DNA of 64,000 bases from assembly GCA_029569255.1 (NCBI GenBank), contig JAKQUO010000008.1, forward strand, positions 248,001 to 312,000. Direction: 5' to 3'. Source of the stretch: Acidobacteriota bacterium. Lineage in GTDB: Bacteria; Acidobacteriota; Aminicenantia; Aminicenantales; Saccharicenantaceae. The position numbers were made by a program, and so were the translations under genes. This document shows, one piece after another, positions 1 to 11,015 of the stretch. The notes under the pieces are model-generated. The model was not told where the DNA came from. It saw only the letters and a program-made list of their open reading frames with translations, and did not search any database. Position 1 is the stretch's first letter. Each line of letters starts with the position of its first letter.

Positions 1-120
1 CGCCGCGCGCCTCCCTTTCCGCCCGGCGAAGAGATGGACGAACAGGGCCGCCACGGCCGCCCCGAGCAGGACGAGCTCGGGGGCGAGCGGACGCAGTCCG
101 AATCCGGCCGGCACGGTCAT
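1..120 (-). CDS. nuoN: NADH-quinone oxidoreductase subunit N, N-terminal part (cut by window edge)
   Basis: Only the first 40 codons are inside the window. The ATG at 120-118 overlaps the nuoM stop in an ATGA junction. The visible product has a short polar start, then a hydrophobic helix (residues about 13-28) and a basic GRKGRR stretch, as expected for the first transmembrane segment of NuoN. NuoN is one of the three antiporter-like proton channels in the complex I membrane arm. The call rests on position after nuoL and nuoM, the usual last gene of the operon, more than on sequence. Confidence 0.75.
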   Translation of the reverse strand, partial: MTVPAGFGLRPLAPELVLLGAAVAALFVHLFAGRKGRRAA

Positions 121-1616
121 CGCGGCGCCTCGTAGTGGGCGGGATTGACGATGCGGACGATCCTCTCCACCGGCTTGTCGATGATGTCCAGGAAGGGCTT
201 GGGGAAGACGCCGATCCAGAAGACGAGGACGAGGAGCGGCAGGAAGGCCGCGAACTCCCGGACGGTCAGGTCCTTCAGCGATTCGTTGGCCGGATGGACG
301 ACCGGGCCGAACATGACCCGCTGGTAGAGCCAGAGCATGTACCCGGCGCCGAGGACGATGCCCGTCGCGGCGACGGCCGTCCAGAGCCAGCTCACCGGGA
401 ACGTGCCCATGAGGATCATGAACTCGCCGATGAAGCCGTTGAGGCCGGGCAGGCCGATCGACGACAGGGCCATGACAAGGAAGACGGCGGCGTAGACCGG
501 CATCCGCGAGGCCAGGCCGCCGAAGTCGGCGATGAGGCGGGTGTGGCGCCGCTCGTAGACGACGCCGACGACGAGGAACAGGGCGCCCGTGGACAGGCCG
601 TGGTTGACCATCTGCAGGACCGCGCCCTTGGCCGCGAGCGGGGTCAGGACGAACAGGCCCAGCATGACGAAGCCCATGTGCGAGACCGAGGAGTAGGCGA
701 TGAGCTTCTTCATGTCCTTCTGCATGAGCGAGACGAGGGCGCCGTAGACGATCGAGACGAGGGCCAGGACGACCATGGCCGGGGCGTAGCGGCGGGCCGC
801 GTCGGGCAGGAGCGGCAGGGAGAAGCGCAGGAAGCCGTAGGAGCCCATCTTCAGCAGGACGCCGGCCAGGAGGACCGAGCCGGCCGTGGGCGCCTCGACG
901 TGGGCGTCGGGCAGCCAGGTGTGGAAGGGGAACATCGGCACCTTGATGGCGAAGCCGAGGAAGAAGAGGAGGAAGATCCAGCCCTGGAGGGCGGCCGGGA
1001 CGGCGCCGCCGGCGGCGATCATGGCCGTCCAGTCGAAGGTGCGGTGGGCCCCGCGCAGGACCAGGATGCCGACGAGCATGGCCACCGAGCCGAAGAGCGT
1101 GTAGAGGAAGAACTTGATGGCCGCGTAGAGGCGCCGCTCCCCGCCCCAGACCCCGATGAGGAAGTACATCGGCACCAGGACGACCTCCCAGAAGACGTAG
1201 AAGAGGATGAGGTCGAGGGCCAGGAAGACGCCGATCATGCCCGTCTCGAGCAGGAGCATGAAGACGTAGTATTCCTTGAGCCGCGTCCGGACGGCCCCCC
1301 AGGAGGACAGGGTGGCCACGAAGGTCAGGAGCGAGGTCAGGAGGACGAGGAGGAGCGAGATGCCGTCGAGTCCGAGCAGGTACTGGGCCCCGATGGCCTT
1401 GATCCAGGGCCAGCGCTCGACGAACTGCATCCCGCCGGAGCCGGCGTCGAAGCGGGCCAGGAGGAGGAGGGTGGCCAGGAACTCGAGGCCGGTGAAGGCG
1501 TTGGCGGCCAGCTTGAGGGCCCTGGTCCGGGAGGCCGGCAGGAGGAGCAGGACGGCCATCCCGGCCGCGGGGAGGAAGGTGACGAAGGTCAGGATCGGGA
1601 TCCCCAGGACGTTCAT
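117..1616 (-). CDS. nuoM: NADH-quinone oxidoreductase subunit M
   Basis: The 499-aa polytopic membrane protein is full length for NuoM, an antiporter-like proton channel of the complex I membrane arm. It contains the family region with the FHTWLPDAHVEAPTAGSV stretch near residue 233, followed by a KMGSYGFLRF helix and a KKLIAYSSVSHMGF stretch carrying the conserved lysines of the proton path. The ATG follows a good GGAGGAG ribosome site inside the short gap after nuoL. The stop overlaps nuoN. It is the tenth gene of the operon transcribed from about 8415 downward. Confidence 0.97.
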   Translation of the reverse strand: MNVLGIPILTFVTFLPAAGMAVLLLLPASRTRALKLAANAFTGLEFLATLLLLARFDAGSGGMQFVERWPWIKAIGAQYLLGLDGISLLLVLLTSLLTFVATLSSWGAVRTRLKEYYVFMLLLETGMIGVFLALDLILFYVFWEVVLVPMYFLIGVWGGERRLYAAIKFFLYTLFGSVAMLVGILVLRGAHRTFDWTAMIAAGGAVPAALQGWIFLLFFLGFAIKVPMFPFHTWLPDAHVEAPTAGSVLLAGVLLKMGSYGFLRFSLPLLPDAARRYAPAMVVLALVSIVYGALVSLMQKDMKKLIAYSSVSHMGFVMLGLFVLTPLAAKGAVLQMVNHGLSTGALFLVVGVVYERRHTRLIADFGGLASRMPVYAAVFLVMALSSIGLPGLNGFIGEFMILMGTFPVSWLWTAVAATGIVLGAGYMLWLYQRVMFGPVVHPANESLKDLTVREFAAFLPLLVLVFWIGVFPKPFLDIIDKPVERIVRIVNPAHYEAPR

Positions 1617-1637
1617 GGCGTTCGCTCCTCCATAACC

Positions 1638-3635
<1,998 letters not shown>

Positions 3636-3638
3636 CGG

Positions 3639-3941
3639 CTATCCTTTGAGGTCGTCGAGGGCGTCGACGTCGTAGCTTTTCTTGCGCCGGACATAGGCCA
3701 GGATCAGGGCGAAGCCCACGGCCGCCTCCGACACGGCCATCATGACGACGAACAGGGCGAAGATCGAGCCCCGGGGCGAGCCGAGCCGGCGCCCCAGGCC
3801 GGCCAGGATGATGTTGGCCCCGTTGAGGAGGAGCTCGAGCGACATCAGCATGACGACCAGGTTCTTGCGGACGACGACCCCGACGAAGCCGACCGCGAAG
3901 AGCAGCAGGCCCAGGGAAATGACGGCCTCAATCGGGATCAT
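3639..3941 (-). CDS. nuoK: NADH-quinone oxidoreductase subunit K
   Basis: The 100-aa protein has three predicted transmembrane helices, matching NuoK in length and pattern. The LMSLELLLNGANI segment holds the conserved membrane glutamate and the SEAAVGFALI segment the second one; both belong to the central charged axis of complex I. The gene starts inside the end of nuoJ (14-bp overlap). The C-terminus is a short charged tail (KKSYDVDALDDLKG). Confidence 0.96.
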   Translation of the reverse strand: MIPIEAVISLGLLLFAVGFVGVVVRKNLVVMLMSLELLLNGANIILAGLGRRLGSPRGSIFALFVVMMAVSEAAVGFALILAYVRRKKSYDVDALDDLKG

Positions 3942-4434
3942 GGACGAGCTTCTTTCGGGCGATGATGACGGCCCCGACGAGCACGGCCAGGAGCAGGATG
4001 GAGGCCAGCTCGAAGGGCAGGAGATAGGAGCGGAAGAGCGTCTCGGCCAGGGTCCCGAAGCCGAGGCCTTCGCCGGCTCTCCCGGCCGCGGGAAACCCTT
4101 TCGCGAGAAGGAGATAGGCGACCTCGAGGCCGGTGGCCACGGGCACGGCGACGAGGAAGACCGTGGGCAGGAGCGGCCGGCGCTCCGGGACGACCTCCTT
4201 GAGGTTGACGATGACGATGACGAAGATGTAGAGGACGACGATGCCGCCGGCGTAGACGAGGATCTGGATGGCCCCCAGGTACTCGGCCCCCAGGGTGAAG
4301 AAGACGCCGGCCGTGGCCAGGACGGCGAACGCCAGGTAGAGGACGCTGTGCATGACGTTCTTCTGGACGACGACGAGGACGGCCGCGACGAGGGCCAGGA
4401 CGGCGAAGAGGGCGAAGACGAGGAGCGTGATCAT
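3928..4434 (-). CDS. nuoJ: NADH-quinone oxidoreductase subunit J
   Basis: The 168-aa membrane protein has five hydrophobic segments. The GAIQILVYAGGIVVLYIF stretch near residue 58 is the NuoJ signature around the pi-bulge helix that takes part in coupling. The start codon overlaps the nuoI stop (ATGA) and the end overlaps nuoK by 14 bp. Size and order, nuoI-J-K, match the standard operon. Confidence 0.96.
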   Translation of the reverse strand: MITLLVFALFAVLALVAAVLVVVQKNVMHSVLYLAFAVLATAGVFFTLGAEYLGAIQILVYAGGIVVLYIFVIVIVNLKEVVPERRPLLPTVFLVAVPVATGLEVAYLLLAKGFPAAGRAGEGLGFGTLAETLFRSYLLPFELASILLLAVLVGAVIIARKKLVHDPD

Positions 4435-4913
4435 CGGTCCCTCCGGCAGCCGCCGCAGAGATGGTCCTGGAGCGCCTCCCCCGTGAGGTACATCCCGTCG
4501 AGGCGGAAGAAGAGGGCCTCCTTCCGGGCCCCCGTCAGGAGGAACTCGTGACTGTGCCGGATGGCGTTCGTCGGGCAGACCTCGACGCAGAGGCCGCAGA
4601 AGCTGCAGCGGTCGAGCTTCCAGTCGAACTTCGTCGGCCGCATGACCTTGGCCCCCTCCTCCTTCTTCCCCTCGATGTCGAAGCAGTTCTGGCCGCAGGC
4701 CCGCTGGCAGGCCTTGCAGGCGATGCAGAGGGGCTCGCCGTTCTCGTCGCGGTGGAGCCGCAGGAGGCCGCGGAAGCGCTCGGCCGGCGCCTGGACCTTC
4801 TCGGGGAACTCGACCGTCACCTTGCGGCTGAAGTAGAGCCGGAGGGTCACGGCCAGGCCCCGGAGGATGTCGGCGAGGAAGACGGACCTGAGGAACCGCC
4901 CGACCCGGCTCAT
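4431..4913 (-). CDS. nuoI: NADH-quinone oxidoreductase subunit I (two 4Fe-4S clusters)
   Basis: The 160-aa ferredoxin-like subunit carries electrons to the N2 cluster. Two binding motifs are visible: C63-C66-C69-C73 and C103-C106-C109-C113. An N-terminal stretch (residues 1-35) is amphipathic, as in other NuoI. I chose the ATG at 4913 rather than an upstream ATG at 4973 because 4913 gives an ATGA overlap with nuoH and the expected MSRVGRFLRS start; the longer form adds low-complexity proline/arginine sequence. An extra CGGC at residues 153-156 close to the C-terminus is not part of either canonical motif. Confidence 0.95.
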   Translation of the reverse strand: MSRVGRFLRSVFLADILRGLAVTLRLYFSRKVTVEFPEKVQAPAERFRGLLRLHRDENGEPLCIACKACQRACGQNCFDIEGKKEEGAKVMRPTKFDWKLDRCSFCGLCVEVCPTNAIRHSHEFLLTGARKEALFFRLDGMYLTGEALQDHLCGGCRRDR

Positions 4914-5938
4914 CGGAGGAACCTCGCCAGGGCGACGACGAGGAGATTGGCCAGGGCCAAGGGGATGAGCCATTTCCAGACCAGCCGGATGAGCGAGTCG
5001 AAGCGGTAGCGGGGGAAGGTCGCCCGGATCCAGACGTAGAGGTAGAGGAAGAACATGATCTTGACCAGGTACCAGACGAAGCCCGGGACGAGGCCGAGGA
5101 ACGCGAGCGCGGCCACGCTCGGGAACGGCGGGAGCCAGCCGCCGAAGAAGAGGTTGACGACGAGCGACGACACCAGGACCATGTGGGCGTACTCGGCCAT
5201 GTAGAAGTAGGCGAACCTCATGCCCGAGTACTCGGTGTGGTAGCCGGCCACGAGCTCCGACTCGGCCTCGGGCAGGTCGAAGGGGGCCCGGTTCGTCTCG
5301 GCCACGGCCGAGATCCAGAAGATGACCAGCGAGACCGGCATGAGGAAGCCGTACCAGACGCCCGAGGCCTCCTGGCGGCGGACGATCTCGACCAGGTCCA
5401 TGGACCGGGCGGCGAAGGCGACCGTCAGGACGGCGAGGCCCAGCGGGATCTCGTAGCTCAGGATCTGGACGACCGAGCGGAGGGCGCCCATGAGCGGGTA
5501 CTTCGAGTTGGCCGCCCAGCCGCCGAAGATGATCCCGAAGATGGAGATGGAGGACAGGCCCAGGACGATGAGCAGGCCGACCGGGCTCTCGGCGACCCAG
5601 AGCGTCAGGGTGGTGGACCCGACGCGGACGGGCGCCCCGAGGGGCATGAAGAAAAAAGCGAGGAGCGAGGAGAACATGACCAGCACGGGCGAGAGGGCGA
5701 ACAGCAGCCGGTCCGCGCCCCGCTGCCGGATGTCCTCCTTGAAGAAGAGCTTGACCGCGTCGGCGACCGGCTGGAGAAGGCCCTGCCAGCCGACCCGGTT
5801 GGGTCCGAGCCGCAGCTGCATCAGGGCCACGACGCGCCGCTCGAGCCAGATCATGACCACGACCATGACCATGGGGAAGAGGACGACGGCGGCGATCTTC
5901 CCGACGGGGATGAGGACATCGGCGACGAAGGGCGTCAC
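4910..5938 (-). CDS. nuoH: NADH-quinone oxidoreductase subunit H
   Basis: The 342-aa protein has about eight transmembrane helices. It contains the quinone-chamber signatures ERRVVALMQLRLGPNRVGW near residue 35 and SAVAETNRAPFDLPEAESEL near residue 213. NuoH links the quinone site to the proton channels. The start is a GTG at 5938 that overlaps the nuoD stop as GTGA and gives an N-terminus of typical length. The upstream ATG at 6013 would add 25 residues that are only the antisense-like out-of-frame reading of nuoD. Confidence 0.96.
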   Translation of the reverse strand: MTPFVADVLIPVGKIAAVVLFPMVMVVVMIWLERRVVALMQLRLGPNRVGWQGLLQPVADAVKLFFKEDIRQRGADRLLFALSPVLVMFSSLLAFFFMPLGAPVRVGSTTLTLWVAESPVGLLIVLGLSSISIFGIIFGGWAANSKYPLMGALRSVVQILSYEIPLGLAVLTVAFAARSMDLVEIVRRQEASGVWYGFLMPVSLVIFWISAVAETNRAPFDLPEAESELVAGYHTEYSGMRFAYFYMAEYAHMVLVSSLVVNLFFGGWLPPFPSVAALAFLGLVPGFVWYLVKIMFFLYLYVWIRATFPRYRFDSLIRLVWKWLIPLALANLLVVALARFLR

Positions 5939-7029
5939 TTGTCGATCTCCCCGAGGACGATGTCGAGCGAGCCGAGGATGCCGATGACGTCCGAGAAGAG
6001 GTAGCCCCGGCACATGGAATCGAGCGCCTGGAGGTTGCAGAAGGAGGGCGAGCGCATCTTGACCCGCTCGGGCCGGTCGGTCCCGTTGGAGCGGACGGTG
6101 AAGCCGAGGACCCCCTTGGGGGCCTCGACGGCGTGATAGGCCTCGCCCGGCGCGACCTTGAGGACCCGCGGCACCTTGGCCGTGAACTCGCCTTCGGGCA
6201 GCCCGTCGAGGGCCTGGCCGACGATGCGGATGGACTGCTGGATCTCCCCGAGGCGGACGAGGTAGCGGTCGTAGACGTCGCCGTTCGCGCCGAGGGGGAC
6301 GTCGAAGGCGAAATCGCCGTAGGACGAGTAGGGCTGGTCCCGGCGCAGGTCCCAGGAGACGCCCGAGGCCCGCAGGGGCGGGCCGGTCAGGCCGAAGTCG
6401 AGGGCGTCGGCCGCGGCGATGCGCCCGACGCCGACCGTGCGCTCCTTCCAGATGCGGTTGTCGTCGAGGAGGGCCCGGACGTCCGCGAGCCGCTTGGGGA
6501 CGCCGGCCAGGACCGTCCGGACGCGGGCCGCGAAGGGCGGGTCGAGGTCGCGCGCCACCCCGCCGATGCGGATGCCGTGGACGGTCAGCCGGGCCCCGCA
6601 GTACTCCTCGATGAGGGACAGGACCTCCTCGCGGGCCTCGAAGCCGTAGAGGAGGACGGACATGGCCCCGATGTCGTTGGCCATGAACCCGGCCCAGGCC
6701 AGGTGGGAGGCCAGGCGCTGGAGCTCGGCCAGGACGACCCGGATGTACTGAGCCCGCCTGGGGACCTCGATCCCGGCCGCCTTCTCGACGGCCAGCGCGT
6801 AGCCGAGATTGTTCGACAGGGACGCGAGATAGTCGAGGCGGTCGGTCAGCGGGACGACTTGGACGTAGGTCAGGCTCTCCCAGAGCTTCTCCATGCCCCG
6901 GTGGAGGTAGCCGAGGACGGGCTCGACGCCGAGGACGACCTCGTTGTCGATGGCCAGCTTGAGGCGGAGAACGCCGTGCGTGCTGGGGTGCTGGGGCCCC
7001 ATGTTGAGGTCGTACTCTTTAAGCTCCAC
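5935..7029 (-). CDS. nuoD: NADH-quinone oxidoreductase subunit D
   Basis: The 364-aa 49-kDa-type subunit lines the quinone site. The [10 protein letters not shown] signature sits at residue 9, HRGMEKL near residue 42, and the conserved C-terminal DIVLGEIDK closes the protein. It is a separate gene, not the NuoCD fusion of enterobacteria. The start is a GTG at 7029, overlapping the nuoC end by 11 bp; a long open frame continues upstream to 7719, but that part is the wrong frame of nuoC and nuoB. Confidence 0.96.
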   Translation of the reverse strand: MELKEYDLNMGPQHPSTHGVLRLKLAIDNEVVLGVEPVLGYLHRGMEKLWESLTYVQVVPLTDRLDYLASLSNNLGYALAVEKAAGIEVPRRAQYIRVVLAELQRLASHLAWAGFMANDIGAMSVLLYGFEAREEVLSLIEEYCGARLTVHGIRIGGVARDLDPPFAARVRTVLAGVPKRLADVRALLDDNRIWKERTVGVGRIAAADALDFGLTGPPLRASGVSWDLRRDQPYSSYGDFAFDVPLGANGDVYDRYLVRLGEIQQSIRIVGQALDGLPEGEFTAKVPRVLKVAPGEAYHAVEAPKGVLGFTVRSNGTDRPERVKMRSPSFCNLQALDSMCRGYLFSDVIGILGSLDIVLGEIDK

Positions 7030-7516
7030 CTTCTCTCCCGGGGAGCGGGAAATCCTTGCGCAGGGGATGGCCCTCGAAGCCATCGGGCATGTAGATGCGG
7101 CGGAGGTCGGGGTGCCCGTCGAAGCGGACGCCGAACATGTCGAAGGCCTCCCGCTCGGCCCAGTCGGCGGCCCGGAAGACGGCCGTGGCCGAGGGCAGGG
7201 CGCCGTCCTCGGCGACGTCGACGGCCAAGCGGACGCTCCCCGCCTCCGGGGGCCGGCGGAGCCGGTAGACGACGGTGAAGCGCGGGCCGGCCCCGGCCGG
7301 CGCCCGCAGGTTGTCGAAGACGGCGATGTCCTCGAGGAGGACGAAGCCCGCCTCCTCCTTGAGAGCGCGCAGCAGGGCGACGAGGGCCTCGGGGAGCGCC
7401 CGCAGGGAGGCCTCTCCCCCGCCGCCGGCCTCGACCCGGACGGCGTCCGGGAAGCGGGCGGCCAGGGCCGCCGCGGCCGGCGGGACGCCGGGACGGTCAG
7501 GGCTTGACGCGGGCAT
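7019..7516 (-). CDS. nuoC: NADH-quinone oxidoreductase subunit C
   Basis: The 165-aa 30-kDa-type subunit ends with the family pattern: [20 protein letters not shown] near residue 115, then [19 protein letters not shown]. This is the conserved NuoC C-terminal signature. The N-terminal half is poorly conserved and alanine/proline rich. The ATG at 7516 overlaps the end of nuoB by 20 bp; a few codons of uncertainty in the start remain. Confidence 0.94.
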   Translation of the reverse strand: MPASSPDRPGVPPAAAALAARFPDAVRVEAGGGGEASLRALPEALVALLRALKEEAGFVLLEDIAVFDNLRAPAGAGPRFTVVYRLRRPPEAGSVRLAVDVAEDGALPSATAVFRAADWAEREAFDMFGVRFDGHPDLRRIYMPDGFEGHPLRKDFPLPGREGGA

Positions 7517-8000
7517 CGGGGTCGGCGATCTCCAGGCTCGGTCGGGAGCGGGCGATCTTCTCCTGCAGGATCATCAGGCCGTGGATGAGCCCCTGGGGCG
7601 TCGGCGGGCAGCCGGCGACGTAGACGTCGACGGGCATGATCTTGTCGACGCCCTGCAAGACCGAGTAGGTCGGGAACGGGCCGCCGCCGATGGCGCAGTT
7701 GCCCATGGCCATGACCCACTTCGGGTCGGGCATCTGGTCGTAGAGGCGGCGCAGGACGGGGGCCATCTTGTTCGTCACCGTGCCGGCGACGATGAACAGG
7801 TCGGCCTGGCGCGGCGAGGCCCGGAACAGCTCCATGCCGAAGCGGGCGATGTCGTAGCGGGCCGCGGCCGTGGCGATCATCTCCATGGCGCAGCAGGCCA
7901 GGCCGGACCCGAAGGGCCAGAGCGAGTTCTTCTGGGCCCAGGTGATGAAGGCGTCGGCCCGGGCGAGGAGGACGGGCGCCGGCCCGGGGGCGTCAGTCAT
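7497..8000 (-). CDS. nuoB: NADH-quinone oxidoreductase subunit B (cluster N2)
   Basis: The 167-aa subunit carries the terminal 4Fe-4S cluster N2. The tandem cysteines C36-C37 lie in [11 protein letters not shown], with C102 in MGNCAIGGG and C131 in VAGCPPTP completing the four ligands. The ATG at 8000 was chosen because it directly precedes the conserved N-terminus and overlaps the nuoA stop by 8 bp; the longer frame upstream reads through nuoA in the wrong frame. Confidence 0.97.
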   Translation of the reverse strand: MTDAPGPAPVLLARADAFITWAQKNSLWPFGSGLACCAMEMIATAAARYDIARFGMELFRASPRQADLFIVAGTVTNKMAPVLRRLYDQMPDPKWVMAMGNCAIGGGPFPTYSVLQGVDKIMPVDVYVAGCPPTPQGLIHGLMILQEKIARSRPSLEIADPDARVKP

Positions 8001-8364
8001 CGGCCCTCCGGAACTCCAGGGCCCCGGCCCGCCAGGCGTAGACGTAGCCGAAGACCAGGATGGCCAGGAAGACGAGGACCTCGACCAGGCCGAACAGGCC
8101 CAGCCGGTCATGGGCGACGGCCCAGGGGAAGAGGAAGACGGTCTCGACCTCGAAGACGATGAAGACGAGCGTCAGGAGGTAGAAGCGGATCGAGGTCGCC
8201 CCGCGGGCCGTGGCCGTGGCCGGCTCGACGCCGCACTCGTACGGCTCGTACTTGTCCCCGACCGGGCGGGGCCGATAGCGGATCAAGGCGACGAAGCCGA
8301 GGAGCCCGGCCGAGAAGGCGATCGAGACGACGAGAAAAAGGAAGAAGTACCAGTAATTCTTCAT
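7993..8364 (-). CDS. nuoA: NADH-quinone oxidoreductase subunit A
   Basis: The 123-aa subunit has three transmembrane helices and the soluble loop signature [17 protein letters not shown] near residue 38, with the conserved cysteine of NuoA. It is the first gene of the operon nuoABCDHIJKLMN. The genes for the NADH-oxidising module, nuoE, nuoF and nuoG, are missing from this operon and occur at 55388-59987. Upstream is a promoter at 8422-8450 and a leader of about 50 nt. Confidence 0.96.
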   Translation of the reverse strand: MKNYWYFFLFLVVSIAFSAGLLGFVALIRYRPRPVGDKYEPYECGVEPATATARGATSIRFYLLTLVFIVFEVETVFLFPWAVAHDRLGLFGLVEVLVFLAILVFGYVYAWRAGALEFRRADD

Positions 8365-8421
8365 CTCCGGAGGTCCTGGGCCTCTTCGTCCCGCCGCCGC
8401 CTTCCGGCGCGGCGGAGGAAC

Positions 8422-8450
8422 ATCATAGCCGAGGCCGGGCCGATGCGCAA
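8422..8450 (-). promoter_or_regulatory. Candidate sigma-70-type promoter of the nuo operon
   Basis: On the minus strand TTGCGC (8450-8445), a 17-bp spacer and TATGAT (8427-8422). Transcription should start near 8415, about 50 nt before nuoA. Its -35 box lies inside the hairpin loop described at 8437-8464. Confidence 0.6.
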
Positions 8451-8464
8451 GACCGGCCCTTTTT
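8437..8464 (+). terminator. Terminator-like hairpin read on the plus strand
   Basis: GGGCCG (8437-8442) pairs with CGGCCC (8454-8459) and is followed by five T residues on the plus strand. Both flanking genes are on the minus strand, so in that orientation it would stop antisense transcription. The same stem, without a T-run, follows nothing on the minus strand except the nuo promoter. Confidence 0.45.
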
Positions 8465-8466
8465 CG

Positions 8467-9774
8467 TCAGTAGCGGAAGATCATCTCGAACTGGAGCCAG
8501 TGGAAGCTCGAGGCCCCGGGGAAGTAGAAGCTCCCGGGAACGAAGTGCTCCCAGATGACCCGGCCGCTGAAGCGCCGGCTGAGCTTGTAGTTCAGCCGGG
8601 CCCGGTAGAGGGTGCCGCGGCCGCGGCCGTCCCCGCCCGGGAACAGGCCCGGCCGGGCGTGCCCGGCCCCCATCGGCATGACCAGGACGTGGCCGTCGAC
8701 GCGCTCGCCCAGGCCGAAGGCCAGCTGGGCGTAGAGCGACGACAGGTTGCTCCAGTAGGACGGGCGGCTCTCCCGGCTGAAGGTGTAGATGAGGCTCTCG
8801 CTCCACTTGGGCCAGCGGCTGAAGATGGGGTCCCAGCCCTCGGCGCGGGCCGTGGCCGGGTCGTCGCCGCTGAGCAGGATCGCCCCGAGGACGAACGAGT
8901 CGAGGCAGCCCAGGAGGCCGGCGAAGCCGTAATCGAGGTGGGCGATGGCCCCGTAGGCCGAGCGTCCGGCCTCTCCGGACGCCCCTCCCTGGTAGGCCCC
9001 TTCGGCCGTCAGGGCGAGCCGGCCGGCCAGGGGCGCCGCGGCCCGGACCCCGAAGGTGTCGGTCCGGGCGGCGACGGGCCAGGACGCGCTGGCCTTCGCC
9101 GTCTTGCGGACGGCGTAGGCGTCGACCTTGGCCTTCCCGAACGTCCCGGCGTAGTAGAGGGCCAGGGCCCGCTCGGGCTGCTCGGTCAGGGCCCGCGGCC
9201 CGGGAGCGATCACCGGCAGGTAGCGGTCCGTCGCCTCGGTGGCGTGGGCGAAGGCGGTCAGGGTGTGGCCTTCGGCCAGGCCGGCGTCGACGCGCAGGGC
9301 GTTGAAATAGTAGGACCGGGAGCCGTCGCCGGGCGTGCCGTCGGCGATGACGAAGCCCTCGCCGAGGTTGATGTCCTGGCGGCCGGCCGTGATGGTGAAG
9401 GGCCGGCGCCACGGGGCCGTCCACTTGACGTAGAGGTTGTCGAAGAAGACCTCGTTCCAGCTGAAGGGCGTGGACTTGGGGGCCAGGTAGACCCGGAACT
9501 CGTTGGTCAGCTTGCCCAGGACCTCGAGGTTCCCGAGCGGCTTCCAGCTCAGCCCCAGGGTGGTGCGGTTGCGGGTGTAGGCGGCAGCGTCGGCGGCCGT
9601 GTCGTCGAGGCTGACGGCGTTGTCCCAGGTCTCGAAGCGGAAGCGCTCGACGAAGATGAGCTTCAGGCGCGGCGGCGCGGCCGCCGGCTTGTCCTGGGCC
9701 CGGGCGGGCCCGGCGGCGGCCGCCATCGAAAGGGCGAGCGCCGCGGCGATGAGGTCGCGGAACGTGTGTTTCAT
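8467..9774 (-). CDS. Alginate-export-family outer-membrane beta-barrel protein
   Basis: The 435-aa product starts with a signal peptide (basic MKHTFR, hydrophobic core, cut after ARAQ near residue 27). The rest alternates aromatic and polar residues, as in a beta-barrel, and ends in FEMIFRY with a terminal aromatic residue. Segments such as WNEVFFDNLYVKW and ITAGRQDINLGEGFVIADG are typical of the alginate_exp porin family. The ATG at 9774 has GAAGGAT upstream; the long frame extending to 10479 is not supported. The family name does not prove alginate transport; it is probably a substrate-specific porin. Confidence 0.8.
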   Translation of the reverse strand: MKHTFRDLIAAALALSMAAAAGPARAQDKPAAAPPRLKLIFVERFRFETWDNAVSLDDTAADAAAYTRNRTTLGLSWKPLGNLEVLGKLTNEFRVYLAPKSTPFSWNEVFFDNLYVKWTAPWRRPFTITAGRQDINLGEGFVIADGTPGDGSRSYYFNALRVDAGLAEGHTLTAFAHATEATDRYLPVIAPGPRALTEQPERALALYYAGTFGKAKVDAYAVRKTAKASASWPVAARTDTFGVRAAAPLAGRLALTAEGAYQGGASGEAGRSAYGAIAHLDYGFAGLLGCLDSFVLGAILLSGDDPATARAEGWDPIFSRWPKWSESLIYTFSRESRPSYWSNLSSLYAQLAFGLGERVDGHVLVMPMGAGHARPGLFPGGDGRGRGTLYRARLNYKLSRRFSGRVIWEHFVPGSFYFPGASSFHWLQFEMIFRY

Positions 9775-9872
9775 CGTGGTGATCCTTCGCTCCAGTATGG
9801 GGGGTATCTTATCATAGCCGGGGGCCTGATGATTCTCGTCCGGCGGTGCCACGCCACGCGGGAGGAGCGCTC

Positions 9873-10295
9873 TCAGAACAGCCCGGTCGATCCGAAGCCG
9901 CCCTCGCCGCGGGGGGTGTCGTCGAGCGAGTCCGCCTCGACGACCGTGACGGCGGCGACCGGCTGGACGAGGAGCTGGGCGATCTTCATGCCCTTCTTGA
10001 CCGCGAACGGCCCGTCCCCCAGGTTGGCCAGGACGACATGGACCTCGCCCCGGTAGCCGGCGTCGATGACGCCGGCCAGGCGGTGGACCCCCATGAGGGA
10101 AATGCCGCTCTTGTCCCAGACGAGCCCGGCGTGGCCCGGCGGGATGGCCACCTGGATGCCCGTCGGGACCGCGGCGACGTCCCCCGGCCCGAGCTCCCGG
10201 TCGACGGCCGAGAACAGGTCCAGGCCGGCGTCGCCGGCGTGGCCGTAGACGGGGACCTTCGCCTCGGGGTGGATGCGCTTGACCTTGAGCTCCAT
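9873..10295 (-). CDS. dut: Deoxyuridine 5'-triphosphate nucleotidohydrolase
   Basis: The 140-aa trimeric dUTPase hydrolyses dUTP to dUMP and pyrophosphate. All five motifs are visible: AGDAGLDL (residue about 21), DKSGIS (61), GVIDAGYRGE (75), KKGMKIAQLL (100) and the C-terminal RGEGGFGSTG. AAAGGAGG precedes the ATG at good spacing. It is the last gene of the nrdD-glutaredoxin-nrdG-dut set, so the operon covers dNTP synthesis and dUTP removal. Confidence 0.96.
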   Translation of the reverse strand: MELKVKRIHPEAKVPVYGHAGDAGLDLFSAVDRELGPGDVAAVPTGIQVAIPPGHAGLVWDKSGISLMGVHRLAGVIDAGYRGEVHVVLANLGDGPFAVKKGMKIAQLLVQPVAAVTVVEADSLDDTPRGEGGFGSTGLF

Positions 10296-10313
10296 GACGG
10301 CCTCCTTTCGGCC

Positions 10314-11015
10314 CTAGGGCCCGCCTTCGACCGCGACCTCGCGGAAGAAGGGCCGGGCCGCGTCGGCGATGGCCTGGAGTTCGGCTTGGCTGTAGGGTTT
10401 GATCTCGAGGAAGGCCGGATCGATCGTCGTCTGCGGCACGAACGGCTGGATGACGTAGCGCTCCGCGCCCTCGAGCCACTCCCCGATCCGGACGACGTCG
10501 TCCCGGCCGACGAAGCCGGGGACGACCGTCGTCCGGAAGGCGTGCGGGACCCCGGCGCCGCGGAGAAGGTCGACGCTGCGGACGATCCTCTCCAGGGGGA
10601 CGTTGGACCGCGTCACTTCCCGGTAGCGCTCGAGCGGGGCCTTGACGTCCATGGCCACCCGGTCGAGGAGGCCCAGGCCGAGGAGCGCCTCGAGCCGGTC
10701 GGGGAACGAGCCGTTCGTGTCCAGCTTGACCAGGAGGCCCCGCTCCCGGACGACCCGGACGATGTCCTCGAGGTCCTCGTGGAGGAGCGGCTCGCCGCCC
10801 GTGAGGCAGACGGCCTCGAGCCAGCCCTTGCGGCCGTCGAGATAGGACAGGAAGAAATCGACGGCCAGGGTCGGGAGCGTCTCCGGCTCGAGGACGAGCC
10901 GGGCGTTGTGGCAGTAGGGGCAGCGGAAGTCGCAGCCGCCGAAGAACACGGTCGAGGAGATGTGCCCGGGGAAGTCGCGGCTGGAGAACTTCTCTAGGCC
11001 CTTGATCTCGACCAA
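10314..11015 (-). CDS. nrdG: Anaerobic ribonucleotide reductase activating protein (radical SAM)
   Basis: The 233-aa radical SAM protein has the cluster motif CDFRCPYC (Cx3Cx2C) near residue 28 and the SAM-binding TGGEP near residue 67. It matches the longer NrdG/PflA-like activases that install the glycyl radical on NrdD. The start is inferred to be TTG at 11015, with GAGGAG 8 nt upstream and the start of the conserved region (VEIKGLEKFSSRDFPGH) right behind it. It overlaps the glutaredoxin gene by 22 bp. The gene order nrdD-grx-nrdG supports the role. Confidence 0.9.
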   Translation of the reverse strand: MVEIKGLEKFSSRDFPGHISSTVFFGGCDFRCPYCHNARLVLEPETLPTLAVDFFLSYLDGRKGWLEAVCLTGGEPLLHEDLEDIVRVVRERGLLVKLDTNGSFPDRLEALLGLGLLDRVAMDVKAPLERYREVTRSNVPLERIVRSVDLLRGAGVPHAFRTTVVPGFVGRDDVVRIGEWLEGAERYVIQPFVPQTTIDPAFLEIKPYSQAELQAIADAARPFFREVAVEGGP

